The notes below the pieces were generated by a model, which saw only the letters and a list, made by a program, of their open reading frames with translations, was not told the DNA's origin and ran no database searches. The position numbers and the translations under genes are program-made. Below are positions 8,384 through 15,000 of a stretch of 39,280 nt of DNA, piece after piece; position 1 is the stretch's first letter; each line of letters starts with the position of its first letter. Source of the stretch: an uncultured Clostridia bacterium (GTDB lineage: Bacteria > Bacillota > Clostridia > Christensenellales > Borkfalkiaceae); contig CANRHI010000006.1 of the NCBI GenBank assembly GCA_947630365.1, positions 1-39,280 of the forward strand, read 5' to 3'.

Positions 8384-9178
8384 TTATCCGCGGATCATTC
8401 CAAGGACGGTCCGCGCGTATTCATCGACGTTCGCGGGGTCGATCATGCTCCCGATCTGGGAACGAAGCGCCTGCGAGGTCGAAGAAAGCTCCTCGAGCTG
8501 CAGCCTGTAGGAGGCGATATCCGCATTGATGGAGCCGAGCACGCCGCTGCAGATGCAGATGGCGGCGATGGCAAGGAGCACAAACGCCACGACGGCGGCA
8601 AGCACGAGCTTGGTTTGGCGGGAAAGCCTTTCCGAAGGGCGCACCGCAGCCGCTTCCCCCTCTTCCGTCTGCACGGAGGGGTGGATGAGCGTGCCCATCG
8701 TGCGGGGCGTTGGGCGAATGTCCTCGTCCGTCACCGTATCGGGCGCGGCGGAAAGCGTCGGCGAGGAGAGCGCGGAAGCCTCCCCCGCGGGCGCCGCGTA
8801 TTCTGCGGGCGCTTCGTAGGAAACGGGAGCCTCGGGCACGCCGTTAAAATAGAGCTTACCGTCGCGGAAGCGCACGTTGGCAAACAGCTCCCCGCGCGGC
8901 TCGGGCGTGTACTGGGCGCTGTACTCTGCGACGCGCTCGGCAGCGCTCGCTCCCGTGGGCGCGGGTGTGGTTTGAACAGGCGAAGCCACAGCTTCCGCCT
9001 CGGCGGCTGCGGAAAGCTCGCCGACGGTTTTCTGCTCGGCGCCGAGCCCATCTACGCTCTCACCGCGCAGCCTAAGAAATTGCTCCATCGCGCGGCGGTG
9101 ATGTTCCGCTTCGGCGCGGCGAAGTTCCTCTTCGGACATGATGTCCGGCGTTCTCTCAAGTATCGCAGAAGTATCCAT
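8384..9178 (-). CDS. ftsL: FtsL-like division protein with long cytoplasmic extension
   Basis: The position between rsmH and the class B PBP, one membrane segment (about 190-212), a heptad-like helix just after it (about 213-245) and a final PANVDEYARTVLGMIR match FtsL. FtsL forms a periplasmic coiled coil with FtsB/DivIC and activates FtsWI. FtsL is usually 90-120 residues; this protein has 264 because about 185 mostly disordered, Ala/Glu/Pro/Ser-rich cytoplasmic residues come first. A small ordered-looking stretch, NVRFRDGKLYFNGV, lies at about 101-114. AAGGAG precedes the ATG at a normal distance. Sequence identity to FtsL is always weak, so the call rests on position and topology. The function of the extension is unknown. 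Confidence 0.72.
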   Translation of the reverse strand: MDTSAILERTPDIMSEEELRRAEAEHHRRAMEQFLRLRGESVDGLGAEQKTVGELSAAAEAEAVASPVQTTPAPTGASAAERVAEYSAQYTPEPRGELFANVRFRDGKLYFNGVPEAPVSYEAPAEYAAPAGEASALSSPTLSAAPDTVTDEDIRPTPRTMGTLIHPSVQTEEGEAAAVRPSERLSRQTKLVLAAVVAFVLLAIAAICICSGVLGSINADIASYRLQLEELSSTSQALRSQIGSMIDPANVDEYARTVLGMIRG

Positions 9179-9220
9179 CGTCCCTCTCCTTATATGTATT
9201 CGACGGTTTGTCCGTTCATT

Positions 9221-10141
9221 CTACAATTTTTCCGCAATGCGGAGCTTTGCGCTCTTACTGCGGGAGTTGATCTCGCATTCCTCCTCCGTTGCCACCAGCG
9301 GCTTGGGAGTGATGATCTCCAGCTCCTTCACCCTTCCGCACACGCAGACGGGGAAGCTCTTGGGGCAGGTGCACGCCGTTGCGAGGTCGCGGAACACCTG
9401 CTTTACAATTCTATCCTCCAACGAATGGAAGGTGAGGATGCACGCCCTTCCGCCAAAATTGAGGCGGCCGATAAGCCCGCGGATACAGGACTCGAGCCCC
9501 TCGAGCTCGCCGTTGACCTCGATGCGGATGGCTTGGAAGGTGCGGGCGGCACAATTTGCCGAGCGGAATTTGGGCGGCATGCTGTTTTCGACGATATCTT
9601 TGAGGGCTCCGCACGTCCCGATGGGCGCCTTTTGCCGCTCGCGGACGATGCTCCTTGCAATGGCGGAGGCGAAGGGCTCTTCGCCGAGCGTTTGGATGAT
9701 CTCGCGCAGCTCCTCCTCCGAATAGCCGTTCACCACGTCGTAGGCGGTAAAGACGGAGCGCCTGTCCATGCGCATGTCGAGCGGGGCTTCCTTCGCGCGG
9801 TAGGCGAACCCGCGGGCGGGATCGTCGATCTGATGGGAGGAAATGCCGAAGTCGAGCAAGAACCCGTCCAACCTTCGGTCCCCGAGCACCTCGGCGTAGT
9901 TTTTGTAGTCGGTGTGGTGCAGCTCGTACCTTCCCTCGAAGGGAGCGAGCCTCTCCTTTGCCTCGGCGATGGCCTCGTCGTCCTTATCCGTGCCGATGAT
10001 CTTCGCCGTGGGCTGCGCTTCGAGAATGGCGCACGAGTGATTTGCGCCCCCGATCGTCCCGTCGAAGTAGAGCCCGTTCTCGCGGAGAGCAAGCCCTTCG
10101 AGCACCTCCGAGAGCATCACGGGATAATGGTACTCACTCAT
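9221..10141 (-). CDS. rsmH: 16S rRNA (cytosine1402-N4)-methyltransferase (RsmH/MraW)
   Basis: RsmH methylates C1402 in the decoding centre of 16S rRNA with S-adenosylmethionine. The 306 residues start YHYPVMLSEVLEGL, followed by the SAM-binding DGTIGGANHS. Further on come LLDFGISSHQIDDPARGFAYR, the TFHSLEDRIVKQVF signature, and the C-terminal NSRSKSAKLRIAEKL. All are typical of RsmH. The start overlaps the end of mraZ by eight bases (ATGAGTGA), so translation is probably coupled. The mraZ-rsmH order is the canonical head of dcw clusters. Confidence 0.97.
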   Translation of the reverse strand: MSEYHYPVMLSEVLEGLALRENGLYFDGTIGGANHSCAILEAQPTAKIIGTDKDDEAIAEAKERLAPFEGRYELHHTDYKNYAEVLGDRRLDGFLLDFGISSHQIDDPARGFAYRAKEAPLDMRMDRRSVFTAYDVVNGYSEEELREIIQTLGEEPFASAIARSIVRERQKAPIGTCGALKDIVENSMPPKFRSANCAARTFQAIRIEVNGELEGLESCIRGLIGRLNFGGRACILTFHSLEDRIVKQVFRDLATACTCPKSFPVCVCGRVKELEIITPKPLVATEEECEINSRSKSAKLRIAEKL

Positions 10142-10580
10142 TGCTCGCTTGCTTCCTTCTCGCGTAGTACGTTGCGTTCGCCTGCCGGATGGGAAGTTGC
10201 TTGCACTTCTCTTCCCAGCGTTCGGTATCCCAAATTTCGATGAAGTCGCCGACGCCGAGCGTCGTCACGTTCTTTTGCAGGCCCGCCATTTCGCGGAGGT
10301 ACTTCGGGATCTTCGCCCTCCCCTGCGTGTCCTGCTCGACAGGCACGACGGAGGAAAGGATGACGCGCATCGCGTCGAAGAATTCCTCGTCGGAGGGAAC
10401 GCTGTCCATGAAGCTGCCAAGCCTCCTGTCCTTCACCGACTCCGACATGATGGTGACGCACTCGGGAGAATACTGGACGAAATAGAGAGGCTCCCCCTTG
10501 GGAAACCCCGAGAGATAGACCTGCGGGATCCGCACTCTCATTTTTTCATCGAGTTGATGGTCGACTCTTCCGCCAAACAT
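10134..10580 (-). CDS. mraZ: Transcriptional regulator MraZ
   Basis: MraZ is a DNA-binding AbrB-fold protein that controls the dcw operon, often its own promoter. The protein reads MFGGRVDHQLDEKMRVRIP, the usual first swapped-hairpin repeat, and has a second repeat near KDRRLGSF...VEQDTQGRAKIPKYLREMAGL. With the ATG at 10580 it has 148 residues, the normal length. A longer frame exists from an ATG at 10622. However, the promoter at 10628-10656 would start transcription at about 10621, which would leave that ATG outside or at the very tip of the message. GTAGGAG precedes the ATG at 10580, although closer (two bases) than usual. Confidence 0.93.
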   Translation of the reverse strand: MFGGRVDHQLDEKMRVRIPQVYLSGFPKGEPLYFVQYSPECVTIMSESVKDRRLGSFMDSVPSDEEFFDAMRVILSSVVPVEQDTQGRAKIPKYLREMAGLQKNVTTLGVGDFIEIWDTERWEEKCKQLPIRQANATYYARRKQASNE

Positions 10581-10627
10581 TGCTCCTACCCCGAGCGGCG
10601 ACACTTCTCCGCTTCTTTGCATGTCCT

Positions 10628-10656
10628 ATTATACATCCTCCTTTCAGACAAGTCAA
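10628..10656 (-). promoter_or_regulatory. Promoter of the dcw (mraZ) operon
   Basis: On the minus strand a -35 box TTGACT (10651-10656) and a perfect -10 box TATAAT (10628-10633) are separated by exactly 17 bases. Transcription would start near 10621, giving a leader of about 40 bases before the mraZ ATG at 10580. The spacer contains GAAAGGAGG, which looks like a ribosome binding site but lies inside the promoter. Clear MraZ-box repeats could not be made out. Confidence 0.8.
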
Positions 10657-10662
10657 CCACTT

Positions 10663-11457
10663 TTAGCCATTTTCTTCCCCCGAAATGAAAAAATTTTCAA
10701 TGAATTGGAAACGTTTGTTCGTATTATAGATGAATTTGTTAAAATCCGCCGAATTTCCAAGAAAAATGACCTTTTTATCGGAAAATTCCCCGCGGGTCAC
10801 GGGTGGTTTTGAGGGGCGGTCAAGACTTCGCAAAATATTTGTAAGTCGGCGTACCGTCCCCTCGTTGCCGTCGAAACACGGGCAGGAACAGAACGCGGAG
10901 ATCTCCTCCTTCAGATAGATGTAATGGGTGCAGCCGAGGACGACGCCGTCGAACGTCCCCGCGGGCAGGTGCTTTTCGAGCTCTATCCTCTCCCCTGTGC
11001 AGGCGGCGCGCTCCACCGCCGCGGCAAGCCCCCTCGGGGCAAACACCGTGAAGCGGTCCTCTCCCGCCCTCTTGAGAAGGAGAGAAAATCGCTCGCTCCC
11101 CGCCGTGGCGGGCGTGGCGAGAACGAGCGCATTTTTACAGCGCTTTGCGGCGGGAAGAAGGGCGGGCTCCATCCCGAGGACGGGAAAGGGAAAAATTTCC
11201 CGCATTCTTTCCGCGGCGAGCGCGGTCGCCGTGTTGCAGGCGAGGATCACGGCGTCGACGCCCTCCCCCTCCAAAACCCGAAGCCCCTCTTCCACAAACC
11301 TTGTCACCTCTCCCCTATCGCGGCTCCCGTAGGGCGCGCGAAGATTGTCTCCGAAGTAGAAGTACTGCGCGTGGGGAAGAGCCTGCACGCAGGCGTGAAG
11401 CACGGTGAGCCCGCCGATGCCGCTGTCGAAGATGCCGACGCGGGGAATTTTCTCCAT
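10663..11457 (-). CDS. murI: Glutamate racemase (MurI)
   Basis: MurI converts L- to D-glutamate, the substrate of MurD, by a two-cysteine mechanism. The 264 residues show GIFDSGIGGLTVL (D11, S12), GDNLRAPYGSR, the first catalytic cysteine C74 in ACNTATA and the second C176 in LGCTHY. The C-terminus is about 25 residues longer than the catalytic core needs and is rich in Asn/Phe/Lys. AAAGGAGG lies seven bases before the ATG. It is directly upstream of the dcw promoter, on the same strand, and its stop lies only seven bases from the mraZ -35 box. Read-through into the dcw operon is possible, since no terminator is seen between them. Confidence 0.96.
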   Translation of the reverse strand: MEKIPRVGIFDSGIGGLTVLHACVQALPHAQYFYFGDNLRAPYGSRDRGEVTRFVEEGLRVLEGEGVDAVILACNTATALAAERMREIFPFPVLGMEPALLPAAKRCKNALVLATPATAGSERFSLLLKRAGEDRFTVFAPRGLAAAVERAACTGERIELEKHLPAGTFDGVVLGCTHYIYLKEEISAFCSCPCFDGNEGTVRRLTNILRSLDRPSKPPVTRGEFSDKKVIFLGNSADFNKFIYNTNKRFQFIENFFISGEENG

Positions 11458-11516
11458 AGAAAGACCTCCTTTCCGCTTTTTTCGAGAAATTTTTTTGCAC
11501 AGTGCGCCAAAAACAG

Positions 11517-11545
11517 TTTACAAGCACTTTATTTTATGTTAAAAT
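11517..11545 (+). promoter_or_regulatory. rpsT: Promoter of rpsT
   Basis: TTTACA (11517-11522) and TAAAAT (11540-11545) are separated by 17 bases. Transcription would start near 11552, about 34 bases before the GTG start of rpsT. The stretch is AT-rich within an otherwise GC-rich region. Confidence 0.65.
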
Positions 11546-11561
11546 AGCTTCGGTCAGTCAA
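11533..11561 (-). promoter_or_regulatory. murI: Possible murI promoter
   Basis: On the minus strand TTGACT (11556-11561) is followed after 17 bases by CATAAA (11533-11538), a weaker -10 box. It overlaps the rpsT promoter on the other strand, so the two divergent promoters would compete or be co-regulated. The leader to the murI ATG would be about 70 bases. Support is moderate because of the poor -10 box. Confidence 0.4.
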
Positions 11562-11585
11562 GAAAGTATCCAAAGGAGTTTTATC

Positions 11586-11852
11586 GTGCCCAACATCAAA
11601 TCCGCCAAGAAGCGCGTATTAGTCACCGAGAAAAAGACGAGCGAAAACAAGGCGCTCAAGTCCGCCCTGAAAACGACGATCAAGAAGTTCCTCGCCGCTG
11701 TGAACGAGGGAGACAAGGAGAAGGCGACCGCCCTCTATCCCGAGACGGTCTCCGCCATCGACTCCGCCGTGAGCAAGGGCATTCTTCACAAGAACAATGC
11801 CGCGAACAAGAAGGCGAAGCTCGCCAAGAAGCTCGCTTCCGTCGGCGCCTGA
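11586..11852 (+). CDS. rpsT: 30S ribosomal protein S20
   Basis: S20 is a small helical protein of the 30S subunit that binds 16S rRNA early in assembly. The 88-residue product begins with [16 protein letters not shown], the normal start of S20 after the first residue, and continues with [16 protein letters not shown] and a lysine/alanine-rich C-terminus containing [17 protein letters not shown]. The start is the GTG at 11586: AAAGGAG lies seven bases before it and the S20 homology begins right there. The frame is open further upstream, but that part has no S20 similarity and lies across the promoter. It is a single-gene unit with its own promoter and terminator. Confidence 0.97.
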   Translation: MPNIKSAKKRVLVTEKKTSENKALKSALKTTIKKFLAAVNEGDKEKATALYPETVSAIDSAVSKGILHKNNAANKKAKLAKKLASVGA

Positions 11853-11866
11853 AAAAAGAAAAGACG

Positions 11867-11893
11867 CGCCCGCATTATAAGCGGGCGTTTTTT
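11867..11893 (+). terminator. Rho-independent terminator after rpsT
   Basis: A perfect seven-base stem, CGCCCGC (11867-11873) with GCGGGCG (11881-11887), encloses a seven-base AT-rich loop and is followed by six T residues. It begins 14 bases after the rpsT stop. Confidence 0.9.
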
Positions 11894-11919
11894 CATGCCC
11901 TCCCCCATCGTATTCGCCT

Positions 11920-11958
11920 CCCCTCTGCGTTTTTCCGCAGGCGGGGATTTTTATTTTT
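11920..11958 (+). terminator. Possible second terminator downstream of rpsT
   Basis: An interrupted hairpin pairs CCCC (11920-11923) with GGGG (11943-11946) and CTGCG (11925-11929) with CGCAG (11936-11940), with a T-rich loop. ATTTTTATTTTT follows. It may act as a back-up terminator that insulates the pot promoter. The bulges make it weaker than the first. Confidence 0.45.
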
Positions 11959-11991
11959 CCGTGAAAAAAACAAAAAACCGCCGCGAAACGG

Positions 11992-12020
11992 TTGACATTC
12001 TTCTACCTTTATATTATACT
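11992..12020 (+). promoter_or_regulatory. Promoter of the XRE-cupin/potABCD operon
   Basis: A perfect TTGACA (11992-11997) and a TATACT (12015-12020) are 17 bases apart. Transcription would start near 12027, giving a leader of about 95 bases that holds several inverted and direct repeats (12028-12115). Confidence 0.8.
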
Positions 12021-12027
12021 CTCTGCG

Positions 12028-12115
12028 TTACGGTTTATTGATATTAAACTTTTTGTTTAATATAACATTTGTTTGACCGTAATGAACAAAAAGTTTAGCG
12101 TTATTGAACAAAAGG
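12028..12115 (+). promoter_or_regulatory. Repeat-rich leader of the pot operon, candidate operators
   Basis: Three sets of repeats occupy the leader. A perfect 9-base inverted repeat with a five-T loop lies at 12041-12063. TTACGGT (12028-12034) is matched by ACCGTAA (12076-12082). AAACTTTTTGTT (12046-12057) is matched by AACAAAAAGTTT (12085-12096). TGAACAAAA also recurs in the same direction at 12083 and 12105, two helical turns apart, the second next to the ribosome binding site. These are likely binding sites for the XRE-cupin protein encoded next, or an RNA structure in the leader. The sequence alone does not decide. Confidence 0.5.
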
Positions 12116-12122
12116 AGCTTTT

Positions 12123-12656
12123 ATGAATCTCGGCGCAAAGCTGAAGGAAATGCGGCTGCAAAAAAATTTGACGCAGGAGGAGCTCGCCGACCGCTGCGAG
12201 CTCACCAAGGGATATATCTCCCAGCTCGAGAACGACCTCACCAGCCCCTCCATCGCAACGCTTATCGACCTTCTCAACGCCCTCGGCAGCACTCCCGCGG
12301 ACTTCTTCCGCGAGCAGACCGAGGAAAAGATCGTGTTCTCCGAGGAGGAGTACATCGAAAAGCGTTCGGAGGGCATGCTCTGGAATTGGGTCATTCCCAA
12401 CGCGCAAAAAAACATGATGGAGCCCGTGCTCGTCGAGCTCGAGTGCGGCGCCGCGACCCCTCCCGACTTCCCCCACGAGGGCGAAGAATTCGGCTATGTG
12501 CTCGAGGGGAAGATCGCCATCGAAGTGGCGGGAAAGCGGCATGCCGCGAAGAAGGGCGAGAGCTTCTATTTTACGGCGGACAAGCAGCACTGCATCGTGA
12601 ACACCGGAAGGGCGAAGGCGAGATTTCTCTGGATCTCCACGCCCCCCAACTTTTGA
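12123..12656 (+). CDS. XRE-family regulator with C-terminal cupin domain, probable polyamine-responsive regulator
   Basis: The 177-residue protein has an N-terminal helix-turn-helix of the XRE type at about 3-60 (LKEMRLQKNLTQEELADRCELTKGYISQLE), followed by a small cupin-2 domain at about 105-172. The cupin part includes PPDFPHEGEEFGYVLEGKIAI and GESFYFTADKQHCIVNTG. This architecture is that of PuuR, the putrescine-responsive repressor of E. coli, and similar genes often head potABCD operons in Clostridia. A role as ligand-sensing regulator of its own promoter and of the transporter is inferred from that context. AAAAGGAG lies before the ATG. It is 47 bases upstream of potA. The ligand cannot be read from the sequence. 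Confidence 0.88.
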   Translation: MNLGAKLKEMRLQKNLTQEELADRCELTKGYISQLENDLTSPSIATLIDLLNALGSTPADFFREQTEEKIVFSEEEYIEKRSEGMLWNWVIPNAQKNMMEPVLVELECGAATPPDFPHEGEEFGYVLEGKIAIEVAGKRHAAKKGESFYFTADKQHCIVNTGRAKARFLWISTPPNF

Positions 12657-12662
12657 AAAACA

Positions 12663-12677
12663 CGCACATACTGTGCG
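12663..12677 (+). repeat. Short inverted repeat between the regulator gene and potA
   Basis: CGCACA (12663-12668) and TGTGCG (12672-12677) form a perfect 6-base inverted repeat around TAC. It lies seven bases after the regulator stop and about 15 bases before the potA ribosome binding site. It could be a small operator or an RNA hairpin that sets the ratio of regulator to transporter. There is no T-run, so it is not a terminator. Confidence 0.4.
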
Positions 12678-12703
12678 GTAGGTGAAATACAAGGAGAAAA
12701 GAT

Positions 12704-14215
12704 ATGGCGGAACATATCATCGAGCTTCAAGACGTCGTCAAGTACTATGGCGACAATCTCGTCATCGATCATGTGAGCTTCTATGTGAACAAGGGCGAAT
12801 TCATCACCTTTCTCGGTCCCTCGGGCTGCGGAAAGACGACCACCCTTCGCATGATCGCGGGCTTCGATCTTCCCACCAGCGGCAAGATCCTTCTCAACGG
12901 CAAGGATATTTCCCTCTTGCCGCCCAACAAGCGCCCCGTCAACACGGTGTTCCAGCGCTACGCGCTCTTCCCCCACCTCAACGTCTTTGAGAACGTCGCG
13001 TTCGGCTTGAAATGCAAGCGCGTCCTCAACACCTACCGCAACGAAAAGGGCGAAGAGTACACCAAAAAGGAAAAACTCTCCAAAAAGGAGATCGAGGAGA
13101 AGGTGAAAAAGGCGCTCGCGCTCGTCGACCTCGACGGCTTCGAGAAGCGCTCGGTCTCCACCCTCTCGGGCGGGCAGCAGCAGCGCGTCGCCATCGCACG
13201 CGCCGTCGTCAACGAACCCGAGATCTTGCTCCTCGACGAGCCCCTCGGCGCGCTCGACCTCAAAATGCGCAAGGAGATGCAGATCGAGCTCAAGGAGATG
13301 CATAGGCGCCTCGGCATCACCTTCATCTACGTCACGCACGATCAGGAGGAGGCGCTCACCATGTCGGATACCATCGTCGTCATGTCGGACGGCGTCGTCC
13401 AGCAGATCGGCACCCCCACGGGCATCTACAACGAGCCCTCGAACACCTTCGTCGCCGACTTCATCGGAGAGAGCAATATTTTCAATGGCACCGTCGTCGG
13501 CAAGCGCAAGGTGAAATTCTGCGGAAAGACCTTCGACTGCGTAGACGACTTCGGCGAAGGCGAGCCCGTGGATGTGGTCGTCCGCCCCGAGGACGTACAG
13601 ATGACTACTCCCGACAAGGGCGCCTTAAAGGGCGAGGTCATCTCCGTCGTGTTCAAGGGCATCCACTACGAGATCACCGTGCAGGTGGGAAAGTACGAGG
13701 TCGTCGTCCAGAGCACCGAGAGCCGCGAAACGGGTGCGGTCATCGGGCTGAACATCGCCCCCGACGGCATCCACCTCATGAAGCCCAAGTACACGACCAA
13801 CGTGTTCGACGGCGTCATCAACAAGGCGAACAAGGTGGAATTTGCGGGCGGCGAATTCGACTGCGACGTCACGCAGCTCTACCCCGGGAGCCATATCGAC
13901 GAGGAGGAGTATCTCGTCCTTCCCTCGGGGGAAAAGCTCGATTTGACGGGGACCGAAGTCAAGGTCGAAGTGGGGCTGTACGACATCTCCATCAGCGACG
14001 ACGAGGACGCGGGCGGCACCACGGGGCACATCATCTCCATCATCTACAAGGGCGACCACTACCGCGTCATCGTGCGAACGGGCGACAGCGACGAGGACGA
14101 AGATTTCGTCTTTGCCACCGAGGATCTGTGGAATGAGAACGACTACGTCTCCATCGTCATTCCCAAGGAAAAGATCAAGCTCACCTTAAAGAATACGGAG
14201 GAAAAGAAGAGATGA
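12704..14215 (+). CDS. potA: Spermidine/putrescine ABC transporter ATPase PotA, with duplicated C-terminal domain
   Basis: This is the ATP-hydrolysing subunit of a polyamine importer, at the cytoplasmic face. The ATPase domain has Walker A GPSGCGKTT (38-46), the Q-loop FQRYALFPH, signature LSGGQQQR (154-161), Walker B ILLLDEP (174-180) and the switch histidine H212. About 30 lysine/glutamate-rich residues (103-132) are inserted before the signature helix. PotA is normally about 350-380 residues; this one has 503. The extra length is a second copy of the C-terminal regulatory OB/TOBE unit. Residues 258-360 (SNIFNGTVV...GEVISVVFKGIHYEITV) match 366-497 (TNVFDGVIN...GHIISIIYKGDHYRVIV). AAGGAG precedes the ATG, and the end overlaps potB by ATGA. 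Confidence 0.95.
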   Translation: MAEHIIELQDVVKYYGDNLVIDHVSFYVNKGEFITFLGPSGCGKTTTLRMIAGFDLPTSGKILLNGKDISLLPPNKRPVNTVFQRYALFPHLNVFENVAFGLKCKRVLNTYRNEKGEEYTKKEKLSKKEIEEKVKKALALVDLDGFEKRSVSTLSGGQQQRVAIARAVVNEPEILLLDEPLGALDLKMRKEMQIELKEMHRRLGITFIYVTHDQEEALTMSDTIVVMSDGVVQQIGTPTGIYNEPSNTFVADFIGESNIFNGTVVGKRKVKFCGKTFDCVDDFGEGEPVDVVVRPEDVQMTTPDKGALKGEVISVVFKGIHYEITVQVGKYEVVVQSTESRETGAVIGLNIAPDGIHLMKPKYTTNVFDGVINKANKVEFAGGEFDCDVTQLYPGSHIDEEEYLVLPSGEKLDLTGTEVKVEVGLYDISISDDEDAGGTTGHIISIIYKGDHYRVIVRTGDSDEDEDFVFATEDLWNENDYVSIVIPKEKIKLTLKNTEEKKR

Positions 14216-15000
14216 AGCTCCGTTTCTCCCGCAAGACGCTGTGCATCCCCTATGCGGTGTTCCTCGTCTTTTTCGTCATCGTGCCCATGCTCGTCATCCT
14301 TGTGTATGCGTTTACCGACCGAAACATGGGCTTCTCATTCGGGAATTTCGTGAAATTCTTCTCCGACCCCACGAAGCTCTCGACCATCGTGTACTCCATC
14401 GTCATTGCGCTCATCACGACGGCGGTGTGCCTTCTCATCGCCTACCCCGTCGCCTACATCCTCGCGCGGAGCAAGATGAAGCAAAAGCACGTCGTTTTGA
14501 TGCTCTTCGTGGTCCCCATGTGGATCAACTTCGTGCTCCGCGTGAACGCCATCCGCGAGATCTTCAACTGGATAGGGCTGCTCGGAGAGGCGAATTACTT
14601 CAACACCGTGTTCGGCATGGTGTACGACTTCCTCCCCTTCATGATCTTGCCGCTCTACACGACGCTCATGAAGATCGACGGCAGCCTGTATGAGGCGGCG
14701 GCCGACCTCGGCGGAAGCGCGTTCAACGGCTTTATGCGCGTCACCCTTCCCCTCTCTCTGCCCGGCGTCATGAGCGGAGTGACGATGGTATTCCTCCCCT
14801 CCATGACCAATTACGTCGTCTCGGATATGCTCGGCAACTCCATGGTGACCATCGTCGGCAAATTTATCTATGAATACTTCGGCAGCGATTGGCACATGGG
14901 CTCGATGGTCGCGCTCATCCTCCTCATCGTCGTGTTCATCTCGACGTGGCTCACGGGCGGATTTCAGTCCGAAGAAAATGTACGGGGGGCAAATCTATGA
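14212..15000 (+). CDS. potB: Spermidine/putrescine ABC transporter permease PotB
   Basis: This is an inner permease subunit of 262 residues with six hydrophobic segments. The EAA loop that contacts the ATPase reads YEAAADLGGSAFNGFMRVTLPLSLPGVMSG, the standard pattern of the binding-protein-dependent permease family. The conserved PMWINFVLRVNAIREI before it is typical of PotB. It overlaps potA by ATGA at its start and potC by ATGA at its end, so all subunits should be made in fixed ratio. It pairs with PotC to form the channel. Confidence 0.95.
   Translation: MKLRFSRKTLCIPYAVFLVFFVIVPMLVILVYAFTDRNMGFSFGNFVKFFSDPTKLSTIVYSIVIALITTAVCLLIAYPVAYILARSKMKQKHVVLMLFVVPMWINFVLRVNAIREIFNWIGLLGEANYFNTVFGMVYDFLPFMILPLYTTLMKIDGSLYEAAADLGGSAFNGFMRVTLPLSLPGVMSGVTMVFLPSMTNYVVSDMLGNSMVTIVGKFIYEYFGSDWHMGSMVALILLIVVFISTWLTGGFQSEENVRGANL

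Noticed and set aside
10581-10622. Longer MraZ starting at the ATG at 10622
   Set aside because: The perfect promoter at 10628-10656 would start transcription at about that ATG. MraZ homology begins at 10580, where GTAGGAG precedes the ATG.
10581-10680. MraZ-box repeats near the dcw promoter
   Set aside because: Only isolated GTGG and GGGGT words are present; no regular array with fixed spacing could be made out.
12735-12760. Possible fourth copy of the dispersed motif in potA (AGTACTATGGCGACAATC)
   Set aside because: It shares AGTACTATG and part of GACA but needs a gap and encodes the ordinary PotA start (VVKYYGDN), so chance and protein constraint explain it.
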